Source: Terriglobia bacterium
GTDB taxonomy: Bacteria > Acidobacteriota > Terriglobia > UBA7540
Reading direction: 5' to 3'
DNA length: 15,072 nucleotides
NCBI GenBank assembly: GCA_022866195.1
Contig: JALHUF010000705.1
Span: 1 to 15,072 of the forward strand
The notes under the pieces: generated by a model
The model's input: only the letters and a program-made list of their open reading frames with translations
Database searches by the model: none
What the model was told of the DNA's origin: nothing
Shown: one piece after another, positions 5,699 to 12,603 of the stretch
Numbering within the stretch: the first letter of the stretch is position 1
Layout: every line of letters starts with the position of its first letter
Made by a program: the position numbers and the translations under genes

Positions 5699-6412
5699 AT
5701 GGCTGTCAGCACAACCTTACAGTCGCTGAAGCAGCTTTCCCCCACCCTGAGTGTGGGGATCATCACGGCCGACCTGCTGTCGTTGGGTTCCGAACTGTCC
5801 CTGCTGGAACGAACCGGGGTCAAACTGGTCCACATCGACGTGATGGACGGCTGTTTCTGCCCGATGATGACCGTTGGCCCGCCCTTCATCAAAGCCCTGA
5901 AAACGCCGCTGCTCAAGGACGTGCATCTGATGATTGCGGACCCCCTGGAGAAAATCGCGGACTACGTGGCGGCCGGGGCCGACATCATCACGTTTCATCC
6001 GGAAGCCTGCACCCATCCCCACCGCGTCCTGCAACAGATGCGGAACATGACGAACGCGAACGATCCGGCCCGAGGGCTGCTGCGCGGCGTGGCCCTGAAC
6101 CCGGGGACTCCTCTGGCGGTGCTTGAGCCTCTGCTGGACGAGGTCGAAGTGATTCTGCTGCTGGCGGTCAACCCGGGCTGGGGTGGGCAGAAGTTCATCC
6201 CGTCAACGTTCGACAGAATTGCGCGTGCGAAGCAGCTCATCGCCGCGAGCGGCCGCGAGATTCTCTTGACTGTCGATGGCGGCGTCACCCGCGCCAACAT
6301 TGCCGAGGTGGCGAGGACCGGCGTGGACATCATCGTGACCGGCAGCGCGGTTTTCGATGGCAAGGCCGCGGGGGAGAATGCGCGATTCATGCTGGAGGCG
6401 GTGAAATTATGA
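5699..6412 (+). CDS. rpe: Ribulose-phosphate 3-epimerase family protein
   Basis: This 237-residue TIM-barrel epimerase interconverts ribulose-5-phosphate and xylulose-5-phosphate, or a related ketose phosphate. Seen in the sequence: VHIDVMDG (His45, metal and base Asp47), VHLM (His76), TFHPEA, ALNPGTPL, VNPGWGGQKFIP (158-168), VDGGV (Asp193) and the phosphate loop VTGSAVF. The N-terminal SILSADF motif of typical Rpe is altered to GIITADL. The gene follows lsrF by 45 bases, with a purine-rich ribosome site GGCGGGAAGA just before the ATG. In Salmonella the lsr operon ends with the Rpe homologue LsrE, so the lsrF neighbourhood makes LsrE-like function possible; a housekeeping Rpe cannot be excluded. 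The stop codon TGA is also the first three bases of a period-7 repeat array. Confidence 0.88.
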   Translation: MAVSTTLQSLKQLSPTLSVGIITADLLSLGSELSLLERTGVKLVHIDVMDGCFCPMMTVGPPFIKALKTPLLKDVHLMIADPLEKIADYVAAGADIITFHPEACTHPHRVLQQMRNMTNANDPARGLLRGVALNPGTPLAVLEPLLDEVEVILLLAVNPGWGGQKFIPSTFDRIARAKQLIAASGREILLTVDGGVTRANIAEVARTGVDIIVTGSAVFDGKAAGENARFMLEAVKL

Positions 6413-6458
6413 ATTCTGAATTGTGAATTCATAATTCTGATTCCTGACTTCTGACTTC
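6410..6458. repeat. Period-7 array (TGAATTC type)
   Basis: Seven consecutive 7-base units run TGAATTC, TGAATTG, TGAATTC, ATAATTC, TGATTCC, TGACTTC, TGACTTC. The array begins in the epimerase stop codon and ends 8 bases before the next ATG. Confidence 0.8.
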
Positions 6459-6466
6459 TCAAAGAT

Positions 6467-8572
6467 ATGCAAAACCGCTGGCGCGAGGACGAAGCGACCC
6501 AATTTATTGCGAATTACGCCGGCCGTTGGGGCCAGGACTTGCCGCTGTGCACCTACGCGAGCCGCCTGCTAGGTGCCGAGGAAGCGCTCGTGCTCCACGG
6601 CGGGGGGAACACTTCCGTCAAGGGCACCTACACGAATATTCTGGGCGAGCAGATTCTGGCAATATACGTCAAGGCCTCAGGTCACGACATGGCGGCCATC
6701 GAGCCCGCCGGCCATCCCGGACTGGACCTGGCCCATCTGAGGAAGCTGCGGGCGTTGCCGGAACTTTCCGATGAGCTCATGCTTCAGGAATTTCGGGCGC
6801 ACCTCCTTGATCCGCGGGCGCCGAATCCATCGCTAGAGACCCTGGTGCATACCTTCCTTCCCGCCAAGTACATCGATCACACGCACGCCGACGCCATCCT
6901 GGCCCTGACGAATCAAGTCCACGGCGACGAGCTCGTCAAACAGGCCCTGGGTGACCAGGTCATCGTTCTGGAATATGTTCGGCCGGGATTCCAGCTCGCC
7001 AAGGCTGCCGCTGCTGCCTTCGATCGAAACCCGGGTGCGAAGGCCATGGTCTGGCTACGCCACGGTCTGGTGACCTGGGGCGAGACGGCGCGCGAGTCCT
7101 ATGATGCCATGATTGAGCTGGTCACCCGGGCCGAAGAGCTCCTGGCAAAGCGCGCGGCCAGACCTCTGGTGGTTAAGGTCTCGACCCCTCTTGCCACAGC
7201 CCAGGAGAGATTGCCGCGCGTCGCGCCCATTCTGCGCGGTCTGCTGGCGCAACCCTCGGGAAACGCGGATCAGCCGCACCTTCGCGTCATCCTCCAACCG
7301 TTGGTCAACCGGGAAGTCCTCGATTTCGTGGATTCGGACCGTGGCCGCGCCGTTGCGCTGACACCTCCGCTCACCTCTGACCATCTGATTCGCACTAAGG
7401 CCTGGCCGCTGTGGATTGACGCCCCCGCGTATGACGACCCCGAAAGATTGCGGGAGCAAATCTCCCGCGCGATCCAAGACTATGCTGCCGCCTACGAAGC
7501 CTATGTCGAAAGGCACGCCGCGCGCCTGCCGGGCAGTTTGACCCGTTTCGATTCCCTGCCCCGCGTCGTGCTCATGCCGGGACTGGGCGCGGTCTCGGCC
7601 GGGAAGGATGTCGCGGCCGCCACAATCGCGCGCGACATTACGGCTCACACCTTGGCGGTCAAGGCTCAGGTGGCCGCCATGGGAAGCTACGAAGGATTGC
7701 CGGAAGCCGAACTCTTCGACATGGAATACCAGAGCTTCCAGCACGCCAAGCTCGGCAGCTCAGGGCTCCCCCTGTCCCGGGAAGTCGCGCTGGTAACGGG
7801 CGCCGCGGGAGCGATTGGCTCCGCGATTTCCCAGGAGCTTTTGCAGCAAGGCTGTCACGTGGCAGTGACGGATCTGCCGGGCGAAAACCTGGACACCCTG
7901 GTGAACGAACTGAGGGCAGCTTTTGGAGACCGTGTCCTGGGAGTGCCGCTCGATGTGACCGACCAGAACTCGGTGGCGACGGCCTTCCGCGCCGTCATCG
8001 AGGCCTGGGGCGGAGTGGACCTGATCGTGGCCAATGCGGGTGTCGCCATGGTCTCTTCGCTGGCCGAAATGAGCCTGGATTCCTTCCGGAAGCTCGAGCG
8101 GGTCAACGTGGAAGGAACGCGGCTCGTCATTGCCGAAGCCGCGCGCCACTTCCGGGTTCAGGGAACAGGAGGAGACATTGTGCTGGTCTCTACGAAAAAC
8201 GTCTTTGCTCCCGGAGCAAAATTCGGTGCCTACAGCGCCACCAAAGCTGCCGCACACCAGTTGGCGCGCATTGCGAGCCTGGAACTGGCTGAGATCGGCG
8301 TCCGCGTCAACATGGTGTCGCCGGACGCCGTTTTTTCCCATGGAAGTCGCAGGTCAGGACTCTGGGCCGAGGTCGGCCCTGACCGCATGCGCGCGCGCGG
8401 CCTGGACGAAAAGGGACTCGAGGAATACTACCGGCAGCGGAATTTGCTGAAGGCCAAGGTAACCGCAGAGCACGTAGCGAAAGCTGTGCTTTTTTTTGCC
8501 ACGCGACAGACCCCGACCACCGGCGCCACGCTTCCCGTGGACGGCGGGCTCCCCGATGCCACGCCGAGGTGA
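6467..8572 (+). CDS. Bifunctional class II aldolase / short-chain dehydrogenase (rhamnulose-phosphate aldolase type)
   Basis: This 701-residue protein joins two enzymes, as in the RhaD/YuxG-type bifunctional rhamnulose-1-phosphate aldolase/lactaldehyde dehydrogenase. Residues 1 to about 425 are a class II aldolase/adducin domain with HGGGNTSVKG near 44-53, zinc histidines in HTHADA (His138, His140) and a later WLRHGLVTWGETARESYD. Residues from about 438 are a short-chain dehydrogenase: NAD motif TGAAGAIG (444-451), NAG near 523, Ser575, and YSATK (Tyr589, Lys593). The pair would split a deoxyketose 1-phosphate into DHAP and an aldehyde and then oxidise or reduce the aldehyde. It follows the LsrF-type and epimerase genes on the same strand, suggesting a phosphorylated-sugar route. 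No rhamnose isomerase or kinase is in the window, so the sugar is unknown. Confidence 0.87.
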   Translation: MQNRWREDEATQFIANYAGRWGQDLPLCTYASRLLGAEEALVLHGGGNTSVKGTYTNILGEQILAIYVKASGHDMAAIEPAGHPGLDLAHLRKLRALPELSDELMLQEFRAHLLDPRAPNPSLETLVHTFLPAKYIDHTHADAILALTNQVHGDELVKQALGDQVIVLEYVRPGFQLAKAAAAAFDRNPGAKAMVWLRHGLVTWGETARESYDAMIELVTRAEELLAKRAARPLVVKVSTPLATAQERLPRVAPILRGLLAQPSGNADQPHLRVILQPLVNREVLDFVDSDRGRAVALTPPLTSDHLIRTKAWPLWIDAPAYDDPERLREQISRAIQDYAAAYEAYVERHAARLPGSLTRFDSLPRVVLMPGLGAVSAGKDVAAATIARDITAHTLAVKAQVAAMGSYEGLPEAELFDMEYQSFQHAKLGSSGLPLSREVALVTGAAGAIGSAISQELLQQGCHVAVTDLPGENLDTLVNELRAAFGDRVLGVPLDVTDQNSVATAFRAVIEAWGGVDLIVANAGVAMVSSLAEMSLDSFRKLERVNVEGTRLVIAEAARHFRVQGTGGDIVLVSTKNVFAPGAKFGAYSATKAAAHQLARIASLELAEIGVRVNMVSPDAVFSHGSRRSGLWAEVGPDRMRARGLDEKGLEEYYRQRNLLKAKVTAEHVAKAVLFFATRQTPTTGATLPVDGGLPDATPR

Positions 8573-8591
8573 GGGTATTTGCCTTTTTCTC

Positions 8592-8626
8592 TTTGGACTT
8601 TCAACTTTCAACCTTTGACTTTTCCA
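8592..8626. repeat. Period-7 array (TTTCAAC type)
   Basis: Five units run TTTGGAC, TTTCAAC, TTTCAAC, CTTTGAC, TTTTCCA, between the aldolase/dehydrogenase gene and ruvC. The array ends 44 bases before the ruvC ATG. Confidence 0.75.
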
Positions 8627-8653
8627 ATGGCCTTCCTCAACTCTCCCGCGGGG

Positions 8654-8662
8654 TGCTACAAT
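8654..8662 (+). promoter_or_regulatory. Extended -10 promoter giving a nearly leaderless ruvC mRNA
   Basis: TGCTACAAT (8654-8662) is an extended -10 element, TGn plus TACAAT (5/6 consensus). No clear -35 box is seen 17 bases upstream. The ruvC ATG follows 8 bases after the -10, so transcription would start at or next to the ATG. No Shine-Dalgarno sequence precedes the ATG, which fits leaderless translation. Confidence 0.45.
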
Positions 8663-8670
8663 CGCCTCGG

Positions 8671-9195
8671 ATGGTCAATGCTGCCAGCGTGCCTGCCCGC
8701 GTGATGGGAATTGATCCCGGCCTGAACGTTACCGGCTACGGCGTGGTCGAGTGCCGGGCAGGCGAGGTGAAGCTGCTGGAAGCGGGCGTCATCCGCTTGC
8801 CGCGCAGCCGGGGAGATAACCTGCCGGCGCGGCTGGAATCGCTCTTCGTCGAACTGCGGGAAGTGCTGGAGGAATTCCGCCCGCAGACCGTGTGTCTGGA
8901 GGAAGTCTACAGTCACAGCAGCTATCCGCGCACCGCCATCTTGATGGGGCATGCGCGCGGGGTCATTTGCCTGGCGGCGCGGCTGGCACGCGTGCCGGTA
9001 GTGGACCTTTCGGCGAAGCGCATCAAGCAATCCGTGACCGGCAACGGCAACGCCAGCAAGACACAGGTGCAGCGTGCCGTGCAGCAATTCTTTTCGCTCG
9101 GCCGGGCACCGCAGCCGTCCGACGTGGCGGATGCCTTGGCCGCGGCGTTGTGCTATGTGAATTCCCTGCGTCGCCGAGGCGATGGGCGTCGGTAG
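8671..9195 (+). CDS. ruvC: Holliday junction resolvase RuvC
   Basis: RuvC is a dimeric, metal-dependent endonuclease that nicks Holliday junctions symmetrically with RuvAB. The 174 residues match the family length (173 in E. coli). Catalytic acids are visible in the RNase H-like fold: Asp15 in MGIDPG, Glu77 in CLEEVYS, Asp151 and Asp154 in SDVADALAAAL. Other typical blocks are GYGVV, PRTAILMGHARGV and AKRIKQSVTGNGNASKTQVQ. The ATG at 8671 is preferred for its promoter context. It gives 10 residues before the first strand, more than usual, so GTG 8689 or GTG 8701 remain possible. The frame is open upstream to 8569, but that part runs through a repeat array. The TAG stop lies inside the 69-bp palindromic repeat. 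ruvA follows about 90 bases downstream. Confidence 0.92.
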   Translation: MVNAASVPARVMGIDPGLNVTGYGVVECRAGEVKLLEAGVIRLPRSRGDNLPARLESLFVELREVLEEFRPQTVCLEEVYSHSSYPRTAILMGHARGVICLAARLARVPVVDLSAKRIKQSVTGNGNASKTQVQRAVQQFFSLGRAPQPSDVADALAAALCYVNSLRRRGDGRR

Positions 9196-9260
9196 GGGAG
9201 CACCTTCATGGTGCTCCCGCGCCGATTGAATACGGGAGGGCCACAAGGGCCCTCCCCTAC
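9192..9260. repeat. 69-bp palindromic intergenic repeat, copy 2
   Basis: It has the same architecture and length as the copy at 940-1008. Outer arms are GTAGGGGAG/CTCCCCTAC; inner hairpins are GGGAGCACC-ttcat-GGTGCTCCC and GGGAGGGCC-acaag-GGCCCTCCC. Loops and spacer differ from copy 1 while the arms pair perfectly. Its bases 2-4 (9193-9195) are the ruvC stop codon, and it ends 14 bases before the ruvA ribosome site. Confidence 0.85.
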
Positions 9261-9274
9261 TGAAGCGCTACAAA

Positions 9275-9279
9275 AGGAG
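9275..9279 (+). promoter_or_regulatory. Ribosome binding site that sets a CTG start for ruvA
   Basis: AGGAG lies 7 bases before CTG at 9287, an ideal spacing. The only ATG nearby (9282) is one base from the AGGA core and hits TGA after one codon. The next in-frame candidate, GTG at 9311, has no ribosome site. Confidence 0.6.
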
Positions 9280-9286
9280 TAATGCT

Positions 9287-9946
9287 CTGATCTCCGAAAT
9301 CACGGGCGAAGTGCTTTACGACCGCATCCAGCGGCACTCGCTGCTGGTGCGCGTGAATTCGCTCTGTTACGAAATCCTGGTGCCCTCCGGCATTGCGGCG
9401 CGACTGCGTCAGGCGCCCGAAAGCGAACGCCCGAACCCGGTTACCCTCTACACGATTTACTACATCGACGGCGCAGTGGGCGGGGGCCACCTGACGCCCA
9501 AGCTGGTAGGCTTTCTCGATCCTCTCGACCGCGAGTTTTTTGAAGTGTTCACCACGGTTCCAGGCGTCGGCTTCATGAAAGCGCTCAAGTGCCTGGTGCG
9601 GCCGCTGAACGAAATCGCCTTGGCCATCGAGCGCGGGGACGCAGCCTTCCTGGAAGAGTTGCCCTATGTCGGCAAGAAGACGGCGGAACGCATTGTCACC
9701 GAACTGCGCGGCAAAATGGCGAAGTTTGCCCTGGCGCACACGGAAGCGCCGCTGGCCATTGAGCGCGAGTCCGCCGCAGAGTTGAAGGCGGAAGCCATGC
9801 AAGTGCTGCTCCAGCTCGAATACTCGCGCAGCGAAGCGGCGCGCATCGTGGAGGAGACGTTCGCCAAACACAAGAACGTGAAGACCGTCGAAGAATTCTT
9901 GCGCAAAGTGTTTGAGCAACGACAATCGGCTGCCGAACAATTGTGA
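9287..9946 (+). CDS. ruvA: Holliday junction DNA-binding protein RuvA, probable CTG start
   Basis: RuvA forms the tetrameric platform that holds the Holliday junction and recruits the RuvB motors. Read from CTG, the protein has 219 residues and opens MISEITGEVLYDRIQRHSLL, matching the first strand of the RuvA OB domain (MIGxLxGxVL). GTG at 9311 would remove this strand. The OB domain covers about 1-65, helix-hairpin-helix regions lie near 88-101 (TVPGVGFMKALKCL) and 124-140 (ELPYVGKKTAERIVTEL), and the C-terminal RuvB-binding domain near 165-213. The first hairpin lacks the usual GVGPKxAL sequence and the second has PYVG for PGIG, so this is a divergent RuvA. Its place between ruvC and ruvB supports the call. 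The TGA stop begins a period-7 repeat array. Confidence 0.88.
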   Translation: MISEITGEVLYDRIQRHSLLVRVNSLCYEILVPSGIAARLRQAPESERPNPVTLYTIYYIDGAVGGGHLTPKLVGFLDPLDREFFEVFTTVPGVGFMKALKCLVRPLNEIALAIERGDAAFLEELPYVGKKTAERIVTELRGKMAKFALAHTEAPLAIERESAAELKAEAMQVLLQLEYSRSEAARIVEETFAKHKNVKTVEEFLRKVFEQRQSAAEQL

Positions 9947-9971
9947 ATTCTGAATTATGAATTCTGAATGG
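9944..9971. repeat. Period-7 array (TGAATTC type), begins in the ruvA stop
   Basis: Four units run TGAATTC, TGAATTA, TGAATTC, TGAATGG. The first TGA is the ruvA stop codon, the same arrangement as at 6410. Confidence 0.75.
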
Positions 9972-10011
9972 GAGCAATCAGGGAGTGACGACAGGCCAGA
10001 GGGCGTTTATC

Positions 10012-10053
10012 TATTCCCTGTCCCCTGTCCCCTGTAACCTATAACCTACTTCC
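10012..10053. repeat. Period-7 array (TGTCCCC type) abutting the ruvB start
   Basis: Six units run TATTCCC, TGTCCCC, TGTCCCC, TGTAACC, TATAACC, TACTTCC, and the next three bases are the ruvB ATG. The ruvB leader is thus pyrimidine-rich and has no Shine-Dalgarno sequence. Confidence 0.8.
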
Positions 10054-11082
10054 ATGTCGCGAGTGCGCTTAGTCTCGCCCGACCTGATCTCGAAGGAAGA
10101 AGAGAGTTTCAACCAAACTCTTCGTCCGCCCACACTGGAAGAATGGGTCGGGCAGAAGAAGATGGTGGAGAAGCTTTCTATTGCGCTCCAGGCGGCGAAA
10201 CAACGCGGCGACCCCTTGGAGCACGTGCTCTTCTATGGCCCGCCGGGACTGGGGAAGACCACACTCGCATACATCATCGCCAACGCCATAGGCTCGAAGA
10301 TCACCACCACTTCGGGACCGGCGCTCGAACGCACGGGCGACCTGATGGGGATCCTGACCAACCTCGGCGCGGGCGACATCCTCTTTATCGACGAAATCCA
10401 TCGGCTCCCCATCAACATCGAAGAATTCCTTTATCCGGCGATGGAGGACTTCAAGGTGGATTTCGTGCTGGACAAGGGCATGTATGCCAGGACTATCAAC
10501 GTGCCCCTGAAGAAATTCACTCTGGCCGGCGCCACCACGCGCGCCGGCACTCTCTCCGCCCCGCTGCGGAACCGCTTCGGGCTCTTCTTTCACCTGGAGT
10601 TTTATAACGCGGACGAGCTGCGGCAGATCGTTCGGCGCTCAGCGCGCATCCTGGAGACACAGGTTGACGACGCCGGAGCCGCGGAGATTGCCCGCCGCGC
10701 CCGCGGCACGCCGCGCATTGCCAATCGGTTGTTGCGCCGGGTGCGCGACTTTGCGGAGGTCAAGGCCAGCGGCGCCATCACGGCTGCCATCGCCCGCGAA
10801 GCCCTGAAGCTCGAGGGCGTGGACGAGATGGGGTTGGACGACCTGGACAGGAATTTCCTTTCCACCATCATCCGCCTATACAACGGCGGGCCCGTGGGGG
10901 TGGAGGCACTTTCCGCCACGCTCAACGAGGAAGTGGACACACTGGTGGACATGGTGGAACCATTCCTGCTGCAGCAGGGATTTATCAGTCGCACCAAGAG
11001 CGGCCGCAAGGCCAACGAGCCGGCTTACCGACACTTGAATCTTCCCTTGCCCAGCGGCACGCCCCAGACATTGTTCGACTAA
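10054..11082 (+). CDS. ruvB: Holliday junction branch migration ATPase RuvB
   Basis: RuvB forms hexameric AAA+ rings on either side of RuvA and drives branch migration by ATP hydrolysis. The 342 residues match the family length. Seen: an N-terminal RPPTLEEWVGQ, Walker A GPPGLGKTT (62-70), Walker B LFIDEIHRL (110-118), sensor 1 and arginine-finger region TLAGATTRAGTLSAPLRNRFG, sensor 2 GTPRIANRLLRRVRDFA, and a C-terminal winged-helix domain ending in GFISRTKSGR and an AYRHL block. The sequence is complete and conventional. It lies 107 bases after ruvA, separated by two period-7 arrays, and the second array runs straight into the ATG. Expression is probably from the ruvC promoter, or from one within the arrays that I cannot identify. 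Confidence 0.97.
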   Translation: MSRVRLVSPDLISKEEESFNQTLRPPTLEEWVGQKKMVEKLSIALQAAKQRGDPLEHVLFYGPPGLGKTTLAYIIANAIGSKITTTSGPALERTGDLMGILTNLGAGDILFIDEIHRLPINIEEFLYPAMEDFKVDFVLDKGMYARTINVPLKKFTLAGATTRAGTLSAPLRNRFGLFFHLEFYNADELRQIVRRSARILETQVDDAGAAEIARRARGTPRIANRLLRRVRDFAEVKASGAITAAIAREALKLEGVDEMGLDDLDRNFLSTIIRLYNGGPVGVEALSATLNEEVDTLVDMVEPFLLQQGFISRTKSGRKANEPAYRHLNLPLPSGTPQTLFD

Positions 11083-11116
11083 GGATTTGTGACTCAGGAG
11101 CGAGCGTTCTCTCAAT

Positions 11117-11144
11117 CGCAAATCCAAAATCAAAAACCCAAAAT
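11117..11144. repeat. Period-7 array (CCAAAAT type) before folK
   Basis: Four units run CGCAAAT, CCAAAAT, CAAAAAC, CCAAAAT, and the ATG follows three bases later. The unit is the reverse complement of the TTTGGAT-type unit found before panB. Confidence 0.7.
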
Positions 11145-11147
11145 CCG

Positions 11148-11636
11148 ATGAAGCAAGCTTACCTTTCGCTCGGTTCCAACGTCGGTGACCGGGCAGCCCA
11201 CATTCGCCAGGCCTTCGAGTTACTGGCAAACCTCGGCATCGAGGTCCAGCGCGTTTCCTCCTTCTATCAGACCGAGCCCGTAGATTTCCTCCCGCAGCGC
11301 TGGTTCGTGAATTGCGTTGCCGAAGTAGGGACCGAACTGATGCCGCTGCGGCTGCTGAAGACCTTGCAGTCGGTGGAACGGACGCTCGGCCGCCGCCCGG
11401 GTACTCCCAAGGGCCCGCGCCCGATTGACATTGATATCCTGCTTTACGAGAATGTCGTGGTCCGCTCTGCGGCGCTGACCATTCCTCACGCACGGATGAG
11501 CGAACGGCGGTTTGTGCTGGTTCCCCTCCGGGAATTGGCCGCCCACCTTCGTCATCCGGTGACCCAGCGGACGGTGTTGGAAATGCTGCACGACACGCCG
11601 GACTCCAGCCAGGTGATCCGGCTGAGACAGGAGTAA
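11148..11636 (+). CDS. folK: HPPK: 6-hydroxymethyl-7,8-dihydropterin pyrophosphokinase
   Basis: FolK transfers pyrophosphate from ATP to 6-hydroxymethyl-7,8-dihydropterin, the step before dihydropteroate synthase in folate synthesis. The 162 residues match the family (about 160). Seen in order: YLSLGSNVGDR (5-15), VSSFYQTEPV with the pterin-contacting region, RWFVNCVAEV, a VERTLGRR helix, the metal- and ATP-binding signature GPRPIDIDILLY (about 89-100) with its two Asp residues, and IPHARMSERRFVLVPLRELA. It begins 65 bases after ruvB in a leader made of A-rich 7-base repeats with no clear ribosome site. The following gene is a deoxynucleoside kinase, a neighbourhood linking folate, nucleotide and pantothenate supply. 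Confidence 0.95.
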   Translation: MKQAYLSLGSNVGDRAAHIRQAFELLANLGIEVQRVSSFYQTEPVDFLPQRWFVNCVAEVGTELMPLRLLKTLQSVERTLGRRPGTPKGPRPIDIDILLYENVVVRSAALTIPHARMSERRFVLVPLRELAAHLRHPVTQRTVLEMLHDTPDSSQVIRLRQE

Positions 11637-11738
11637 GGAATTGTGAATTGTGAATTGTGAATTACGAATGACGAACTCGATGGAAGACAGCACCTTACCT
11701 GGCGCGACGCTCAATTCATAATTCAGAATTCAGAATTT
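11637..11738. repeat. Inverted pair of period-7 arrays between folK and the deoxynucleoside kinase gene
   Basis: The left array directly after the folK stop runs GGAATTG, TGAATTG, TGAATTG, TGAATTA, CGAATGA, CGAACTC (11637-11678). The right array runs TCAATTC, ATAATTC, AGAATTC, AGAATTT (11711-11738), the complementary version. The two could pair as an imperfect hairpin around a loop of about 32 bases. Confidence 0.75.
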
Positions 11739-11752
11739 CGTGCCGAAACAAA

Positions 11753-12418
11753 GTGGTTAGCCCGCCACAATTCGAGCCGCCCCGCTTTATCGCCATCGAG
11801 GGCCCGATCCGCGTGGGCAAGACGAGCCTGGCGGATATCCTCGCCGATCACCTCAACGCCAGGCGGTTGTGGGACATCGAAGCCAATCCTTTCCTGGAGA
11901 GTTTCTATCAGGGCAAGCCGGGGGCAGCCTTCCAGGCGCAGATGTATTTTCTGCTGGCGCGCTTCCGGCAGTTGCGCGCCCTGGACCTGGCAGCCAACGC
12001 GAATCGTGCCGTCGTCAGCGATTACCTGTTCGAGAAGGACAAGATTTTCGCTTACATCAACCTGGAGGACGCCGAACTCGAGCTCTACAACCGCTACTAT
12101 GAGCTTTTCGCCGAGCAGGTTCCGGTTCCCGATTTGGTGATATACTTACAGGGGAAGCCGGAGACGCTCAGGAAGCGCATCGCTAAGAAGAACGTGCCGA
12201 TTGAGCATCGCATTTCCGACGAGTACCTGGAGGAAGTAGTTAAGGCTTACGAGCACTTTTTCTTTCATTATAAGTCCACCGACCTGCTGGTGATCCAAAC
12301 GTCCGAGATCGATTTCATCGACCGGAACGAGGATTTGCAGGAGCTGCTCCAGCGGCTAAGCCAGCCGGTCAAAGGCACGCAGTACTTTCTGCCGCTTGGA
12401 TCCGCGCCGGCGGACTGA
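11753..12418 (+). CDS. Deoxynucleoside kinase (deoxyadenosine/deoxyguanosine kinase family)
   Basis: The 221-residue protein is a dNK-type P-loop kinase that phosphorylates deoxynucleosides for salvage. Seen: FIAIEGPIRVGKTSLA with P-loop GPIRVGKT (17-24), WDIEANPFLESFY holding the catalytic-base Glu region (about 43), QAQMYFLLARFRQL (61-74), DYLFEKDKIFA (90-100) in place of the usual D-R-S...D..FA block, VPDLVIYLQGKPETLRKRI and the LID region RKRIAKKNVPIEHRI. The start is GTG at 11753; no in-frame ATG precedes the P-loop and no ribosome site is clear, as for other genes behind 7-base arrays. Which deoxynucleoside it prefers cannot be told. It sits between folK and panB. Confidence 0.88.
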   Translation: MVSPPQFEPPRFIAIEGPIRVGKTSLADILADHLNARRLWDIEANPFLESFYQGKPGAAFQAQMYFLLARFRQLRALDLAANANRAVVSDYLFEKDKIFAYINLEDAELELYNRYYELFAEQVPVPDLVIYLQGKPETLRKRIAKKNVPIEHRISDEYLEEVVKAYEHFFFHYKSTDLLVIQTSEIDFIDRNEDLQELLQRLSQPVKGTQYFLPLGSAPAD

Positions 12419-12507
12419 GACGGTCACAAATGGTTCCGACTCGGCAGCCCAAAACGGCAGGCGCCGCGCCAGGGCGCCGAGGATGGGGCAGACCTCGAGT
12501 AGTTCAG

Positions 12508-12603
12508 ACCCTCTCTGTCCAGGCCAGTGGAGGCCCACTCGGGCCGCCGGGCACTCGTGCTGTGAGCGCCGGCAAGGAAACCTGAGGCAGAGAGGGTTTT
12601 GCT
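12508..12603 (+). ncRNA. Branched structured element before panB (terminator or leader RNA candidate)
   Basis: ACCCTCTCTG (12508-12517) pairs perfectly with CAGAGAGGGT (12588-12597), followed by tttgcttt. Inside, CAGG pairs with CCTG, AGTGG-aggc-CCACT forms a hairpin, and GCCGG pairs with CCGGC around a GCAC/GTGC arm. This yields a multi-branch fold of about 96 bases closed by a 10-bp stem and a short U-rich tail. It may terminate the kinase transcript or act as a panB leader. It does not match a riboswitch class I can recite, and folding was done by eye. Confidence 0.35.
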
